From Tannerellaceae bacterium (lineage in GTDB: Bacteria > Bacteroidota > Bacteroidia > Bacteroidales > Tannerellaceae), in NCBI GenBank assembly GCA_031278605.1, contig JAITKB010000011.1:1-52046 (forward strand): a stretch of 52,046 nucleotides of DNA. The letters are read 5' to 3'. The notes below the pieces were generated by a model. The model was not told the DNA's origin, did not search any database, and was given only the letters and a program-made list of their open reading frames with translations. Both the position numbers and the translations under genes were made by a program. Below are positions 7,952-17,145 of the stretch, piece after piece. Position 1 is the stretch's first letter, and every line of letters begins with the position of its first letter.

Positions 7952-9237
7952 AACATCCCATGAAACATAGAAAACACCTCGCCCTGCTGCTTTTCGTTGC
8001 CTCCGCCCTTTTGTTGCAGGCACAGGATAAACACGCATTGAGCCTCCGTGAATACCTCACCAATGTGGCCAATGCCAACGCCGCCTACGTAGCGGAGAAG
8101 TACAACATCAACCGGGCAGAGGCCAACCTGAAAGCCGCAGAGGTATTCCCCGACCCCGAACTCAGCCTCGGTTATACAAACAACGAAGATTGGAACCTGC
8201 AAATGGGTTACGGCATCGAAGCCGAGATAAGCTTTACGCTCGAACTCGGCGGCAAACGCAAAGCAAGGATCCGGGTGGCACAAAGCGAAAAGGAACTAAC
8301 CGACGCTTTGCTCAACGATTATTTCCACAACCTCCGCGCCGATGCCACCCTGGCCTATCTCACAGCGCTGAAGCAGGAGAAACGCTACGAAATACAAAGG
8401 ACATCCTACCTGAGGATGCTCTCCCTGGCACAGGCCGACAGCCTGCGCCTCCAACAAGGGATCATCACGGAGGTAGACGCCCGGCAATCCTCGCTGGAAG
8501 CCGCCGCCATGCTGAACGAGCTTTACGCCTACGAGGGCGAACGGCAAGCTTCCCTCCTCCACCTCTTGTTCTTCCAGGGGAAAGACAGCTCCGGGACGCC
8601 CGATTCGATAACCGGCGAATGGACCTGCCCAACGCATACTTTCGCCTTGCCCGGATTGATCGTCACGGCGCAAAACAACCGCGCCGATTTGCAGGCCGCC
8701 ATCAAGTCCAAAGAACTTTCGCAAAACAACCTGCGCCTGGCCAGGGCCAACCGGGCGATGGATCTGGGCGTCAGCCTGGGTGGAAACTACGCCTCGGAAG
8801 TGAGAAATCAAATCGCCCCCGCGCCGGCTTTCACAGGAATTGCGGCGGGAATCCGTATCCCTTTAAAATTCTCGAACACTAACCGAGGCGAATTACGGGC
8901 AGCCCAATGGGCGGCAATGCAAAGCGAGGAACAATACCGGGCAATAGAATTGCAAATCGCATCGGAAGTCACACAGGCCTGGGTTGGCTACCAAACCGCC
9001 TGCCAACAAGTGGAACACTTCCGCCAAGGTATGCTGAACGAAGCGGAATTGATCCTCCAAAAGAAGTTGTACAGCTACGAGCGTGGCGAAACAAGCATCC
9101 TCGAAGCGCTCAACGCCCAACGTACCTACAACGACATGCAAATGAATTACAACGAAACGCTCTACAATTGCGCCTCCGCCCTGACGGAACTGGAGCGATC
9201 CTGTGCTATCCAACTCCATTCGGAAGGGGAGCTTTAA
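7948..9237 (+). CDS. Outer-membrane efflux channel, TolC/CzcC family
   Basis: A 429-residue protein with a signal peptide (MKHPMKHRKHLALLLFVASA, cleavage near LLLQAQ) and two outer-membrane-efflux-protein repeats rich in long amphipathic helices, for example LAYLTALKQEKRYEIQR and SILEALNAQRTYNDMQM. The start was set at 7948 because it overlaps the pump's stop as ATGA and exposes the signal peptide; the open frame extends further upstream inside the pump gene. It completes a CBA tripartite metal exporter. Its stop codon overlaps the stop of the convergent DUF4249 gene (TTAA at 9234-9237), so no terminator separates them. Confidence 0.92.
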   Translation: MKHPMKHRKHLALLLFVASALLLQAQDKHALSLREYLTNVANANAAYVAEKYNINRAEANLKAAEVFPDPELSLGYTNNEDWNLQMGYGIEAEISFTLELGGKRKARIRVAQSEKELTDALLNDYFHNLRADATLAYLTALKQEKRYEIQRTSYLRMLSLAQADSLRLQQGIITEVDARQSSLEAAAMLNELYAYEGERQASLLHLLFFQGKDSSGTPDSITGEWTCPTHTFALPGLIVTAQNNRADLQAAIKSKELSQNNLRLARANRAMDLGVSLGGNYASEVRNQIAPAPAFTGIAAGIRIPLKFSNTNRGELRAAQWAAMQSEEQYRAIELQIASEVTQAWVGYQTACQQVEHFRQGMLNEAELILQKKLYSYERGETSILEALNAQRTYNDMQMNYNETLYNCASALTELERSCAIQLHSEGEL

Positions 9238-10127
9238 CGGTAAATCATGGATATTCGGGCTTTGGAATAGGCCGTGAAGAAGCCCGATACGCCGATCTGG
9301 GAGGAAGAGGGTTGGAGGCTGCGGATGTTGGTCTCCAGATTGGCCGGAGGACCTCCGAACAAGGGCATCGCGCCTCTGCTCTCGGATTGCGCCTGGGAGA
9401 TAAAGTCGCTGTATTCACGCGTGATGCTTTCCATCTGGAAGGTAATCCGGTCGCCCGCCAACAGGACCTCCGACTTGCGGCGCTGATTCAGGTAAAAGGC
9501 AGGCAGGCCCCGGAGCTCCTTTGAGTTCAGAAACTCGTCGCTGGACAGGGAGAAGCCTTGAAGGGAATCGTTCAGCAGTGTGTCGTTGAGGTAAAAATGC
9601 ATGCTGAAATAATTGATTTCCTCGTCGGGGAGACGTCCCCAGATAAGCGTTTCCATGAAATATTCGGACAGGAGGGAGGGGACAAGGGCTATGGAATCGA
9701 GCCTCGCCGGTGGAGGCAGAAACGAGACGGCCTGGTAGGTTTCCGTTTCTCCGTCCCCGTCGAAGTCTAACGACACCTCCAGGGTATACGTCTCACCCAC
9801 CCGCCCTGCCGCGGGGGTTTCCATCCGGTAATATCCCGGCCCGGAAGCATTTTCGGAAAGGCTGTGAATTTCTTCCCCGCTACGGATACAGGCTACGGCG
9901 CCAGACACAGGCTGGGGTTTCCCGGTAGAAAAATAATCCGACGAACGGGTTATCCATATTCCGTGGCAGAGCGTATCGGTGGTGATATAGCCATAGATAA
10001 CCAGTCTCGGAGACGAGGCGTCGGTGTGTATGCGGATGCGTTCTTCGCACCCCCATAATCCGAAGAATGTCACGAGGGCGCAAACCCCTGCAAGGAGGCG
10101 CCGGGGGATTAAAAACTGAAGTTCCAT
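9234..10127 (-). CDS. DUF4249 domain lipoprotein, TonB-receptor partner
   Basis: A 297-residue lipoprotein (lipobox GLWGC, Cys27) starting at 10127, 19 bases inside the 3' end of the TonB receptor gene. DUF4249 features seen are SSPRLVIYGYITTD after the lipobox, the WITRSSDYF strand, the VGETYTLEV strand and a C-terminal GVSGFFTAYSKA segment. DUF4249 proteins are regularly encoded behind CarbopepD-type TonB receptors in Bacteroidetes and probably act as surface-exposed accessory lipoproteins; the ligand is unknown. An ATG 306 bases upstream was rejected because it lies deep in the receptor gene and lacks a signal peptide. Confidence 0.85.
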   Translation of the reverse strand: MELQFLIPRRLLAGVCALVTFFGLWGCEERIRIHTDASSPRLVIYGYITTDTLCHGIWITRSSDYFSTGKPQPVSGAVACIRSGEEIHSLSENASGPGYYRMETPAAGRVGETYTLEVSLDFDGDGETETYQAVSFLPPPARLDSIALVPSLLSEYFMETLIWGRLPDEEINYFSMHFYLNDTLLNDSLQGFSLSSDEFLNSKELRGLPAFYLNQRRKSEVLLAGDRITFQMESITREYSDFISQAQSESRGAMPLFGGPPANLETNIRSLQPSSSQIGVSGFFTAYSKARISMIYR

Positions 10128-12406
10128 GTGAGCGAAGGAATAAATGTAAACAGGTAGATTTTTTCGGCATAGGATACGTCGGGTTGGTCGTCCTCCTGGC
10201 GGAAAAGGATCGTCCAGGCGTTCTTCCTTCCGTATGCGTTGTAGAGGGAGAGGTTCAACTCGTGTCTGAACGGCTTGCCGGGTTTGGAGAGTTGCAGAGT
10301 GAGGGACAAATCCAAACGGTGGTAGGCCGGATAGCGGTATTCGTTGCGCCCGGAATAAACGGGAACGTAGCTGTCCTCTATCTGAAAACGCCCTGTGGGG
10401 TAAGTAACGGGGGTGCCGGAAGCATACACCCAATTGGCGGAAGCCGACCAGCGGGGAGTTATTTCATACGTCCCCACGATGGAAATATTATGCGGCTTGT
10501 CGTAGGGCGAGCGATACCAGCGTCCCTGGTTGATGTCGTCTATCCGCCGCCGGCTTTGCGACAGCGTGTAGCCAATCCAGCCATTCAAAGGGCCGTCGGT
10601 TTTGCGAAGCATCAACTCCAGACCACAGGAATAGCCCTGTCCGAAGCGCAGTTCCCCTGTCAGGTCGTTGTTGATTAACAAACGGGCATGGTCTTTAAAA
10701 TCTACAACATGCCGCATGTCCTTATAGTAGGCTTCGGCCGAAAATTCGTAGGCATCGTAGGCAAAGTTGCGAAAATAACCAACGGTGAACTGGTCGCATA
10801 ACTGCGGCTTCACATCGGGCGAAGCCTGGAACCATAAATCCAGCGGGGAACCGGCCGAGGAATTGGAAGCCAACTGTATGTACTGAACCGTACGGGTGTA
10901 GCCGGCCTTTACCGACTGATCCGTGTTGAGGAGGTAAACGAGGCCGGCTCTGGGTTCCAAACGTTCAAAGTGATGGTAAATACTCCCCTTGGGCTGATGC
11001 TCCTGACCGTTGGCTATGTTCTGAAAAGTGGAGAAGCGCAAGCCGTATTTCAGCCTTAATTTCCCGGCAATATCGGTCTCGTTGGCCAGGTAAAGGACGT
11101 TCTCCATGGCAAATTCCCTGTCCATGGCAATCCGCCCCGCGATGCTTTCCTCGCCGATACCCCCACCTTCGCCGGGAAGGAAGGTGTGGAAAACAAAGTG
11201 ATAGCCGAACTTGAGGTGGTTCGCCGGGTTGGGGTGGTAGGAGAAGTCCGCCTTGAAGGCGTAGTCTTCAAGACCCGACTCAAACTCCTGGCTGAGTTGC
11301 GAGCTTATTTCGCTTCGCAGGTAATAATCGTAGGAGCTGGCCATCAGGGTGAAGTTGGAAAAGAGCAAAGGAGAGAAGATATGGTTCCATCGCAAGGTGC
11401 CCGTTTTGTTTCCGAAAGCCATCCCGGCGTACCGCATCCCGAATTTGTCACGCCCCAGGTAACCGGCCAGGTAGAGGCGGTTGTTGGGGTCTATCCGGTA
11501 GTTCACCTTTGCATTCATGTCGTAGAAATAGAGGGTAGAATTGCGCAGGTTTTCTTCCCTGGCAAAAAAGAGGAACATATCGGCATAGGTTCTCCTTGCC
11601 GAAACGATGGCGGAAGCCTTGTCGCCCACAGGTCCTTCTGCCGTAAGGCGGCTGGATATAAGGCCGATGCCTCCGGTAGCGGTATAGCGTTGGTTGTTAC
11701 CGTCTTTGCTTCGGATATCCAGCAGCGAAGAAAGCCGCCCGCCGAAGGAGGCCGGTATATCGCCTTTGTAAAGGGTTACATCTTTGATGGCGTCGTTGTT
11801 GAACACGGAGAAGAATCCCATCAGGTGCGAAGCATTATAAACGGTAGCCTCGTCGAGTAAAACGAGGTTCTGGTCATGCCCTCCTCCTCTCACGCTGAAA
11901 CCCGACGAGCCTTCGGAAGTAGCCTGAACACCGGGTAGCAACTGCACGGCTTTGATCACATCCACCTCTCCCATCAGGGCCGGGACGCTCTTGATGGATT
12001 TGGCCGACAATTTTTCGGTACTCATCTCGGCCTTGCCCGGTCGGTTGTTTTTCTGTTCGGCCGAAATAACGACTTCCCCCAACTCCACACCGCCTTCCAC
12101 CAGGGTTACATCCTGCTTGGCATTCGCCGTCAGGCTGAGGTTTATTTCCTTAGGCACGTATCCGAGGTAGGAGAAAACAAGCGTATAGTTTCCTTGCGGC
12201 AAACTCAATACATAGTATCCGTAGGCATTCGATACCGCTCCGGTATGCGTTCCGGCCACAAGCACTTCCGCTCCGATAAGGTCTTCGCCGCTATGCCGGT
12301 CTTTTATTGTTCCGCTGATGGTAAAATTCTTCTCCTGGCCCAGGAGGTTTTGGGCGCAGAAGAGGAGGAGAAGAAGGAGAGCGGGTATTTGTTTCTTATG
12401 TTGCAT
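10109..12406 (-). CDS. TonB-dependent receptor with CarboxypepD regulatory-like domain
   Basis: A 765-residue outer-membrane receptor. Signal peptide residues 1-23 (MQHKKQIPALLLLLLFCAQ) are followed by a CarboxypepD_reg-like domain (about 28-115), the plug (SIKSVPALMGEVDVIKAVQL, then GFSVRGGGHDQNLVLLDEAT) and a beta-barrel ending in WNFSF, with the C-terminal Phe needed for BAM assembly. It is not a SusC-class receptor, being shorter and partnered by DUF4249 rather than SusD. It lies 14 bases behind kduI, so uronate oligomers are a possible cargo; this is inference from position only. Confidence 0.92.
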   Translation of the reverse strand: MQHKKQIPALLLLLLFCAQNLLGQEKNFTISGTIKDRHSGEDLIGAEVLVAGTHTGAVSNAYGYYVLSLPQGNYTLVFSYLGYVPKEINLSLTANAKQDVTLVEGGVELGEVVISAEQKNNRPGKAEMSTEKLSAKSIKSVPALMGEVDVIKAVQLLPGVQATSEGSSGFSVRGGGHDQNLVLLDEATVYNASHLMGFFSVFNNDAIKDVTLYKGDIPASFGGRLSSLLDIRSKDGNNQRYTATGGIGLISSRLTAEGPVGDKASAIVSARRTYADMFLFFAREENLRNSTLYFYDMNAKVNYRIDPNNRLYLAGYLGRDKFGMRYAGMAFGNKTGTLRWNHIFSPLLFSNFTLMASSYDYYLRSEISSQLSQEFESGLEDYAFKADFSYHPNPANHLKFGYHFVFHTFLPGEGGGIGEESIAGRIAMDREFAMENVLYLANETDIAGKLRLKYGLRFSTFQNIANGQEHQPKGSIYHHFERLEPRAGLVYLLNTDQSVKAGYTRTVQYIQLASNSSAGSPLDLWFQASPDVKPQLCDQFTVGYFRNFAYDAYEFSAEAYYKDMRHVVDFKDHARLLINNDLTGELRFGQGYSCGLELMLRKTDGPLNGWIGYTLSQSRRRIDDINQGRWYRSPYDKPHNISIVGTYEITPRWSASANWVYASGTPVTYPTGRFQIEDSYVPVYSGRNEYRYPAYHRLDLSLTLQLSKPGKPFRHELNLSLYNAYGRKNAWTILFRQEDDQPDVSYAEKIYLFTFIPSLTWNFSF

Positions 12407-12420
12407 CCGAAAGGGGAGGG

Positions 12421-13266
12421 TTATCTCAGGTCTGTTATCCCGAAAAAGTCCTGATCGGCATAGTCGAGGTTTTCGCCTCCCATACCCCAGATAAAGGTAT
12501 AGGCCGAAGTAGCTGCTGCGGAGTGTATAGACCATTCGGGCGAGAGGACGGCCTGCAGGTCTCGCATCCAGATATGTCGTGTCTCAAAAGGTTCTCCCAT
12601 GAAGTGGCACACGGCCTGTTCGCGGGGTACTTCAAAATAGAAGTAGGCTTCCATGCGCCGGCTATGAACATGTGCCGGCATGGTATTCCATACGCTTCCG
12701 GGCGCAAGTTCGGTCATACCCATCTGAAGTTGACAGGTTTCAAGTACTTGGTTTACAATCATTTTGTTTACCCAACGATGATTGGCCGTTTCCCTTGACC
12801 CCATTTCGGCTGTTACGGCATCGACTTTGGTAATTTTTTTGTCCGGACAGTTGCGATGCGCCGTAGTGGAATTAAAATAGAATAGGGCCGGCGAGGAGGG
12901 ATCCCGGCTTTCAAACCAAACGCTACGGTCTCCGGCTCCCAGGTAGAGCGCTTCCTTGTACAGAAGTTCAACAACATGGTCGTCGGCATGCACAATTCCC
13001 GCTCCTCCGCCCACGTGATAGATTCCTATTTCGCGGTTGCGTAGGAAGAAGGGTTGTCGTAGCGGAGGGATCGCATCCAGGAGAAGTTTTTCGCCTACAG
13101 GCATGGCGCCTCCCACGATCATGCGGTCATACATGGAATATACCATATTCACCTCGTTGGCTTCAAATAGTTTTTCAATTAAAAAGTCGCGTCGTAACCT
13201 GGCTGTATCGTACAGTTTTGCGTCATCGGGATGCGCGGCATAGCGTAATTCATAATTTGTTTTCAT
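12421..13266 (-). CDS. kduI: 5-dehydro-4-deoxy-D-glucuronate isomerase (KduI)
   Basis: A 281-residue cytosolic cupin-fold enzyme that converts 5-keto-4-deoxyuronate to 3-deoxy-D-glycero-2,5-hexodiulosonate in pectin and glycosaminoglycan breakdown. The zinc ligands are visible as MPAHVHSRRMEAYFYF (His199, His201, Glu206) and His248 in SIHSAA, matching the His/His/Glu/His set of E. coli KduI; the length is also right. It lies six bases after purN and before the TonB receptor. Its usual partner KduD is not in the window, while the GH88 enzyme at 34.8 kb produces its type of substrate. Confidence 0.96.
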   Translation of the reverse strand: MKTNYELRYAAHPDDAKLYDTARLRRDFLIEKLFEANEVNMVYSMYDRMIVGGAMPVGEKLLLDAIPPLRQPFFLRNREIGIYHVGGGAGIVHADDHVVELLYKEALYLGAGDRSVWFESRDPSSPALFYFNSTTAHRNCPDKKITKVDAVTAEMGSRETANHRWVNKMIVNQVLETCQLQMGMTELAPGSVWNTMPAHVHSRRMEAYFYFEVPREQAVCHFMGEPFETRHIWMRDLQAVLSPEWSIHSAAATSAYTFIWGMGGENLDYADQDFFGITDLR

Positions 13267-13272
13267 GGCTAT

Positions 13273-13839
13273 CTATTTTAGTAAAATTTCTTCGATAACA
13301 CGAGGATAATGCAGGTGTTCCAGGGCGTGAATTTTTACGGCAACCCCCTCGGGCGTATCCGTGGGCGAAAGCGGGCAAGCTGTTTGAAAGATAATTTCCC
13401 CTTCGTCGTAATACGCATTAATATAATGTATCGTAATACCCGATTCTTTTTCGCCGGCCGCAACCACCGCCTCGTGCACATGCATACCATACATCCCCTT
13501 TCCCCCGTATTTAGGCAGAAGCGCCGGATGGATATTGATAATCTTATAAGGAAAAGCCCGAAGCAAGCTATCCGAAATTTTATACATAAACCCTGCTAAT
13601 ACAATAAATTCAACCTTGTATTCCGCCAACTTCTCCAATATGCGGGAAGCCTCCGTAAACTCATCACGGGAAAAGACAAACGAAGGAACATCCATCTTAT
13701 TCACACGTTCGTGCACGCCTGCCTTTGGGTTATCAGACAGCACTACAACTACCTTTATCGCTTCGCTATGAGTAAAATAGCGGATAATATTCTCAGCATT
13801 CGTTCCTGAACCGGAAGAAAAAACGGCTATATTTTTCAT
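13273..13839 (-). CDS. purN: Phosphoribosylglycinamide formyltransferase (PurN)
   Basis: A 188-residue enzyme transferring a formyl group from 10-formyl-THF to GAR in purine synthesis. It has the phosphate loop [11 protein letters not shown], the catalytic [18 protein letters not shown] (Asn102, His104) and the YDEGEI motif with Asp145. The start at [12 protein letters not shown] was chosen over an ATG 24 bases upstream. It heads the minus-strand run into kduI and is divergent from acpP. The pairing of purN with kduI has no obvious metabolic logic and may be simple co-transcription. Confidence 0.95.
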   Translation of the reverse strand: MKNIAVFSSGSGTNAENIIRYFTHSEAIKVVVVLSDNPKAGVHERVNKMDVPSFVFSRDEFTEASRILEKLAEYKVEFIVLAGFMYKISDSLLRAFPYKIINIHPALLPKYGGKGMYGMHVHEAVVAAGEKESGITIHYINAYYDEGEIIFQTACPLSPTDTPEGVAVKIHALEHLHYPRVIEEILLK

Positions 13840-13911
13840 TTTGTTAATGATTACAATGCACACGGAAAGAAAAAATGTGCAGTTTTGCGCATTTTTAGTT
13901 CTCCGGATTTG

Positions 13912-13940
13912 TTTGATAATATAAAAAATTCTTTTCTTTG
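13912..13940 (+). promoter_or_regulatory. Possible promoter of acpP-fabF-rnc
   Basis: TTTG at 13912-13915 and TTTCTTTG at 13933-13940 lie 17 bases apart. The -7 box deviates from TAnnTTTG at its second base, so this is a weaker match. It is followed by a 52-base leader. Confidence 0.35.
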
Positions 13941-13992
13941 CACTGCAAATTTAAAAAGTATATTCATATTTATTAATCTAAATTCAAAAGTT

Positions 13993-14238
13993 ATGTCTGA
14001 AGTTGCATCCAGAGTAAAGGCTATTATCGTTGATAAATTGAGTGTTGAAGAAACAGAAGTTACAAACGAAGCAAGTTTTACAAGTGATTTAGGAGCAGAC
14101 TCCCTCGACACAGTAGAGTTGATCATGGAATTTGAGAAAGAATTTGACATTTCAATTCCCGACGATCAGGCTGAAAAGATTGTGACGGTAGGCGATGCCA
14201 TCGCTTACGTTGAAGCCAATAAGCCAAGTGGGAAGTAA
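13993..14238 (+). CDS. acpP: Acyl carrier protein
   Basis: An 81-residue acidic protein with the phosphopantetheine site [10 protein letters not shown] (Ser37), starting [20 protein letters not shown]. It carries growing acyl chains in type II fatty acid synthesis. The first 108 bases of the longer open frame were excluded because they encode no ACP-like sequence. fabF follows after 17 bases, the common acpP-fabF arrangement. The region is visibly more AT-rich than the transport and glycan genes around it. Confidence 0.97.
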   Translation: MSEVASRVKAIIVDKLSVEETEVTNEASFTSDLGADSLDTVELIMEFEKEFDISIPDDQAEKIVTVGDAIAYVEANKPSGK

Positions 14239-14255
14239 TCTCTTTATTTCAACGT

Positions 14256-15512
14256 ATGGAATTAAAAAGAGTAGTAGCAACAGGTCTGGGAGCTATTACG
14301 CCTCTTGGTAATACCATAGCTTCCACATGGGAAGGTATTATCAATGGGAAAAGTGGAGCCGGGCCTATTACTCAATTTGACACATCGAAGTTTAAAACAC
14401 ATTTCGCTTGTGAAGTAAAAGATTTCGATCCATCGCAAATCATGGATCGCAAAGAATCGCGGAAATGCGATCGCTATACCCTATTAGCCATAAGTGCAGC
14501 ACGCGATGCGATAACAGATGCAGACCTCAACTTAGAGGAAGAAGACCTCGACCGTATAGGGGTTATTTTCGCATCCGGCATCGGCGGAATCAAGACGTTT
14601 GAAGAAGAAGTGAAAGGCTATAATGAAGACCGCGGGCCGCGTTTCAATCCTTTCTTTATCCCGAAAATGATTTCCGATATAGCCGCAGGACAAATCTCTA
14701 TGATGTATGGATTCAGAGGCCCTAACTTTGCCACCGTATCGGCTTGTGCATCTTCTACGAATGCTATTTCAGACGCTTTTAACTACATCCGCTTGGGAAA
14801 GGCAAATGCAATCATCACGGGAGGGGCCGAGGCAGCCGTTTCGGCAGCCGGGATAGGAGGCTTTAATGCCATGAACGCCCTTTCCACCCGCAATGAATCC
14901 CCGGGAACCGCCTCACGTCCATTCAGTGCAAGCCGGGACGGATTTGTGCTGGGAGAAGGCGCCGCCTGTTTGGTGCTGGAAGAAATGGAGCATGCTTTGC
15001 AGAGAGGCGCTACAATCTACTGCGAAGTGGCAGGATCAGGGATGTCGGCAGACGCCTATCACCTAACAGCCTCACACCCGGAAGGAATGGGCGCCAAATT
15101 GGTGATGAAAAATGCTTTGGAAGATGCCGGAATGAAGCCGGAGGAAATTGACTATATCAATGTACACGGGACCTCTACCCCTGTGGGCGACATCTCGGAA
15201 GCCAAAGCGATAAAAGACGTATTCGGCGAACATGCCTATCGGCTAAACATCAGTTCAACCAAATCCATGACCGGCCATTTGCTGGGAGCTGCCGGTGCTT
15301 TGGAAGCAATCGCTTGTATTATGGCCGTGAAAGAAGGTGTCGTGCCTCCCACCATCAACCATGAGGAGGGCGACAATGACCCGGAAATTGATTATAACCT
15401 GAATTTTACCTTCAATAAAGCGCAGAAGAGAATAATAAACACAGCTTTGTCTAACACCTTTGGCTTTGGCGGACACAACGCGAGTATCATTGTGAAAAAA
15501 TTTATGAGATAA
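14256..15512 (+). CDS. fabF: 3-oxoacyl-ACP synthase II
   Basis: A 418-residue condensing enzyme elongating acyl-ACP with malonyl-ACP. The Cys-His-His triad is present: VSACASSTNA (Cys164), NVHGTSTPVGD (His304) and MTGHLLGAAGA (His341). Two His residues rather than His/Asn indicate FabF/FabB type. It follows acpP and precedes rnc by 17 bases, so the three are probably co-transcribed. Confidence 0.97.
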   Translation: MELKRVVATGLGAITPLGNTIASTWEGIINGKSGAGPITQFDTSKFKTHFACEVKDFDPSQIMDRKESRKCDRYTLLAISAARDAITDADLNLEEEDLDRIGVIFASGIGGIKTFEEEVKGYNEDRGPRFNPFFIPKMISDIAAGQISMMYGFRGPNFATVSACASSTNAISDAFNYIRLGKANAIITGGAEAAVSAAGIGGFNAMNALSTRNESPGTASRPFSASRDGFVLGEGAACLVLEEMEHALQRGATIYCEVAGSGMSADAYHLTASHPEGMGAKLVMKNALEDAGMKPEEIDYINVHGTSTPVGDISEAKAIKDVFGEHAYRLNISSTKSMTGHLLGAAGALEAIACIMAVKEGVVPPTINHEEGDNDPEIDYNLNFTFNKAQKRIINTALSNTFGFGGHNASIIVKKFMR

Positions 15513-15529
15513 TATCTTGATCATTTAAC

Positions 15530-16390
15530 GTGTTTGACTACATACATAGAAAGATAAGGCTTCAGATGAATAAAAGGAAGGAGCCTTATTTGTCTTTATA
15601 TAAGTTACTCGGATTTTATCCCCACGACATAGCCTTATATGAACAGGCTTTCCTGCACAAATCCTCAGCCGTGGAATCCAACAAGGGTAAATGGTTGAAT
15701 AACGAACGGCTGGAATTTCTGGGAGACGCCATACTCGATGCCATCATAGCGGATATCCTGTATAAATATTTCCCCAACCGGCGGGAAGGTTATCTTACGA
15801 ACACCCGTTCTAAAATTGTACAACGGGAAAATCTGAACCATATAGCCGTAAAGCTCGGACTGCATAAAATGGTGATCTATTCCACCCGGCTTAGTTCGCA
15901 TAACAATCATTTGTACGGAAATGCGCTGGAAGCATTGATAGGCGCTATTTATTTGGATCGAGGTTATAGGAAATGCTACCACTTTGTGGATACTATGATA
16001 ATCAAAGAATACATCAATCTGGATAATATCGCCCGTAAAGAAGTGAATTTCAAATCAGCCCTGATCGAATGGAGCCAGAAAAACAAACTGAATATAGTAT
16101 TTGACCTGATAGAATCGTTTATGGACAACGACGGAAACCCGGTATTTCAAACGGAGATCACTTTGCTCAACCGACAAATAGGCGTAGGTAGCGGTTATTC
16201 GAAGAAAGAATCCCACCAGAATGCGGCGAAGATGGCAATAAAAAAACTGCGTACGGATAAAGATATTCAACAGTATATTTCCGACTTAAAGAAACAACAA
16301 CACAACGGAATGGATGACAGCAAATTTGAAGAATTACCCGAAGACGTCATCTCCCCGGTGACAAACAAAGGAAAAGCCCGCACAAAATGA
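15530..16390 (+). CDS. rnc: Ribonuclease III
   Basis: A 286-residue dsRNA endonuclease for rRNA and mRNA processing. The RNase III signature NERLEFLGDAILD (Glu62, Asp66) and the second acidic site GNALEALIGAIYLDRG are present, followed by a dsRNA-binding domain from about residue 180 (ALIEWSQKN ... KKESHQNAAKMAIKKL) and a short acidic tail. The GTG at 15530 is taken as start because related proteins have a similar N-terminal extension before the LGFYP motif; an ATG at 15566 is the alternative. Its stop overlaps the next gene as ATGA. Confidence 0.95.
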   Translation: MFDYIHRKIRLQMNKRKEPYLSLYKLLGFYPHDIALYEQAFLHKSSAVESNKGKWLNNERLEFLGDAILDAIIADILYKYFPNRREGYLTNTRSKIVQRENLNHIAVKLGLHKMVIYSTRLSSHNNHLYGNALEALIGAIYLDRGYRKCYHFVDTMIIKEYINLDNIARKEVNFKSALIEWSQKNKLNIVFDLIESFMDNDGNPVFQTEITLLNRQIGVGSGYSKKESHQNAAKMAIKKLRTDKDIQQYISDLKKQQHNGMDDSKFEELPEDVISPVTNKGKARTK

Positions 16391-17130
16391 TACTCACCTG
16401 CATAATTATTGATGACGAACCCTTAGCCGTCAGTTTATTAGAAAGCTATGTGAACAAAACGCCCTTTTTGAAACTGACAGGAGTCTATAATAGCGCCGTG
16501 GAAGCCCTCGCGCAATTCGGAGAACAACCCATTGACGTACTTTTCCTGGATATTCAGATGCCCGAATTAAACGGACTGGAGTTTTCGCGCATTATCGGAA
16601 ACGATACGCGCATTATCTTTACTACGGCCTTCGGACATTATGCCTTGGATAGCTACAAGGTAAATGCCTTGGACTATTTACTCAAACCGATCAGTTATCC
16701 CGACTTCCTGCAATCGGCCAATAAGGCCTTGCAATGGTATGAAATGCTTCATAAGCAGGAAGACAAAACAACAGAAACGCCCCTTGCCGGAGTTGAAGCC
16801 GAAACCATCTTCGTGAAAAGCGAATACAAATTGATCCAGATAGAATTGCGCAAAATCCTTTATATAGAAGGCCTGAAAGATTATGTGAAGATCTATATCG
16901 AAGGAGAAGGGCGTCCGATTATTTCGTTGATGAGCATGAAAACCATGGAAGATTTATTACCGGCCAGCCGGTTCATCCGTGTACACCGCTCTTTCATTGT
17001 GCAGTTGGAGAAAATAAAAGTAATCGACCGCAATCGCATTGTCTTCGGGAAAGAATACATCCCCATCTCGGAAACTTACAAACAGAAGTTCAATGATTTT
17101 CTGAACGAACGTTCCCTGGTCATCAAATGA
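16387..17130 (+). CDS. LytTR-family response regulator (orphan)
   Basis: A 247-residue regulator. The receiver domain (1-120) has the acidic pocket IIIDDEP, phosphoacceptor Asp55 in LFLDIQMPELNG, and Lys100 in LDYLLKP. The LytTR DNA-binding domain (about 140-247) shows FVKSEYKLIQIELRKILYIE and RFIRVHRSFIVQLEKI. Such regulators usually pair with a histidine kinase of the LytS/YehU type, but none is encoded here. The start overlaps the rnc stop by four bases (ATGA), so the regulator is translationally coupled to RNase III and may share the acpP-fabF transcript. Confidence 0.93.
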   Translation: MILTCIIIDDEPLAVSLLESYVNKTPFLKLTGVYNSAVEALAQFGEQPIDVLFLDIQMPELNGLEFSRIIGNDTRIIFTTAFGHYALDSYKVNALDYLLKPISYPDFLQSANKALQWYEMLHKQEDKTTETPLAGVEAETIFVKSEYKLIQIELRKILYIEGLKDYVKIYIEGEGRPIISLMSMKTMEDLLPASRFIRVHRSFIVQLEKIKVIDRNRIVFGKEYIPISETYKQKFNDFLNERSLVIK

Positions 17131-17145
17131 GGCCGGATTGTTTGG

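Noticed and set aside
3755-9237. Copper/silver (Cus) specificity for the first pump
   Set aside because: TM4 has DFG-x3-DG rather than the CusA pattern, and no methionine-rich metal-binding segment stands out. Divalent cations are more likely.
15566-16390. ATG start for rnc at 15566
   Set aside because: It would remove an N-terminal extension that related RNase III proteins appear to share; the GTG at 15530 is preferred, though not proven.
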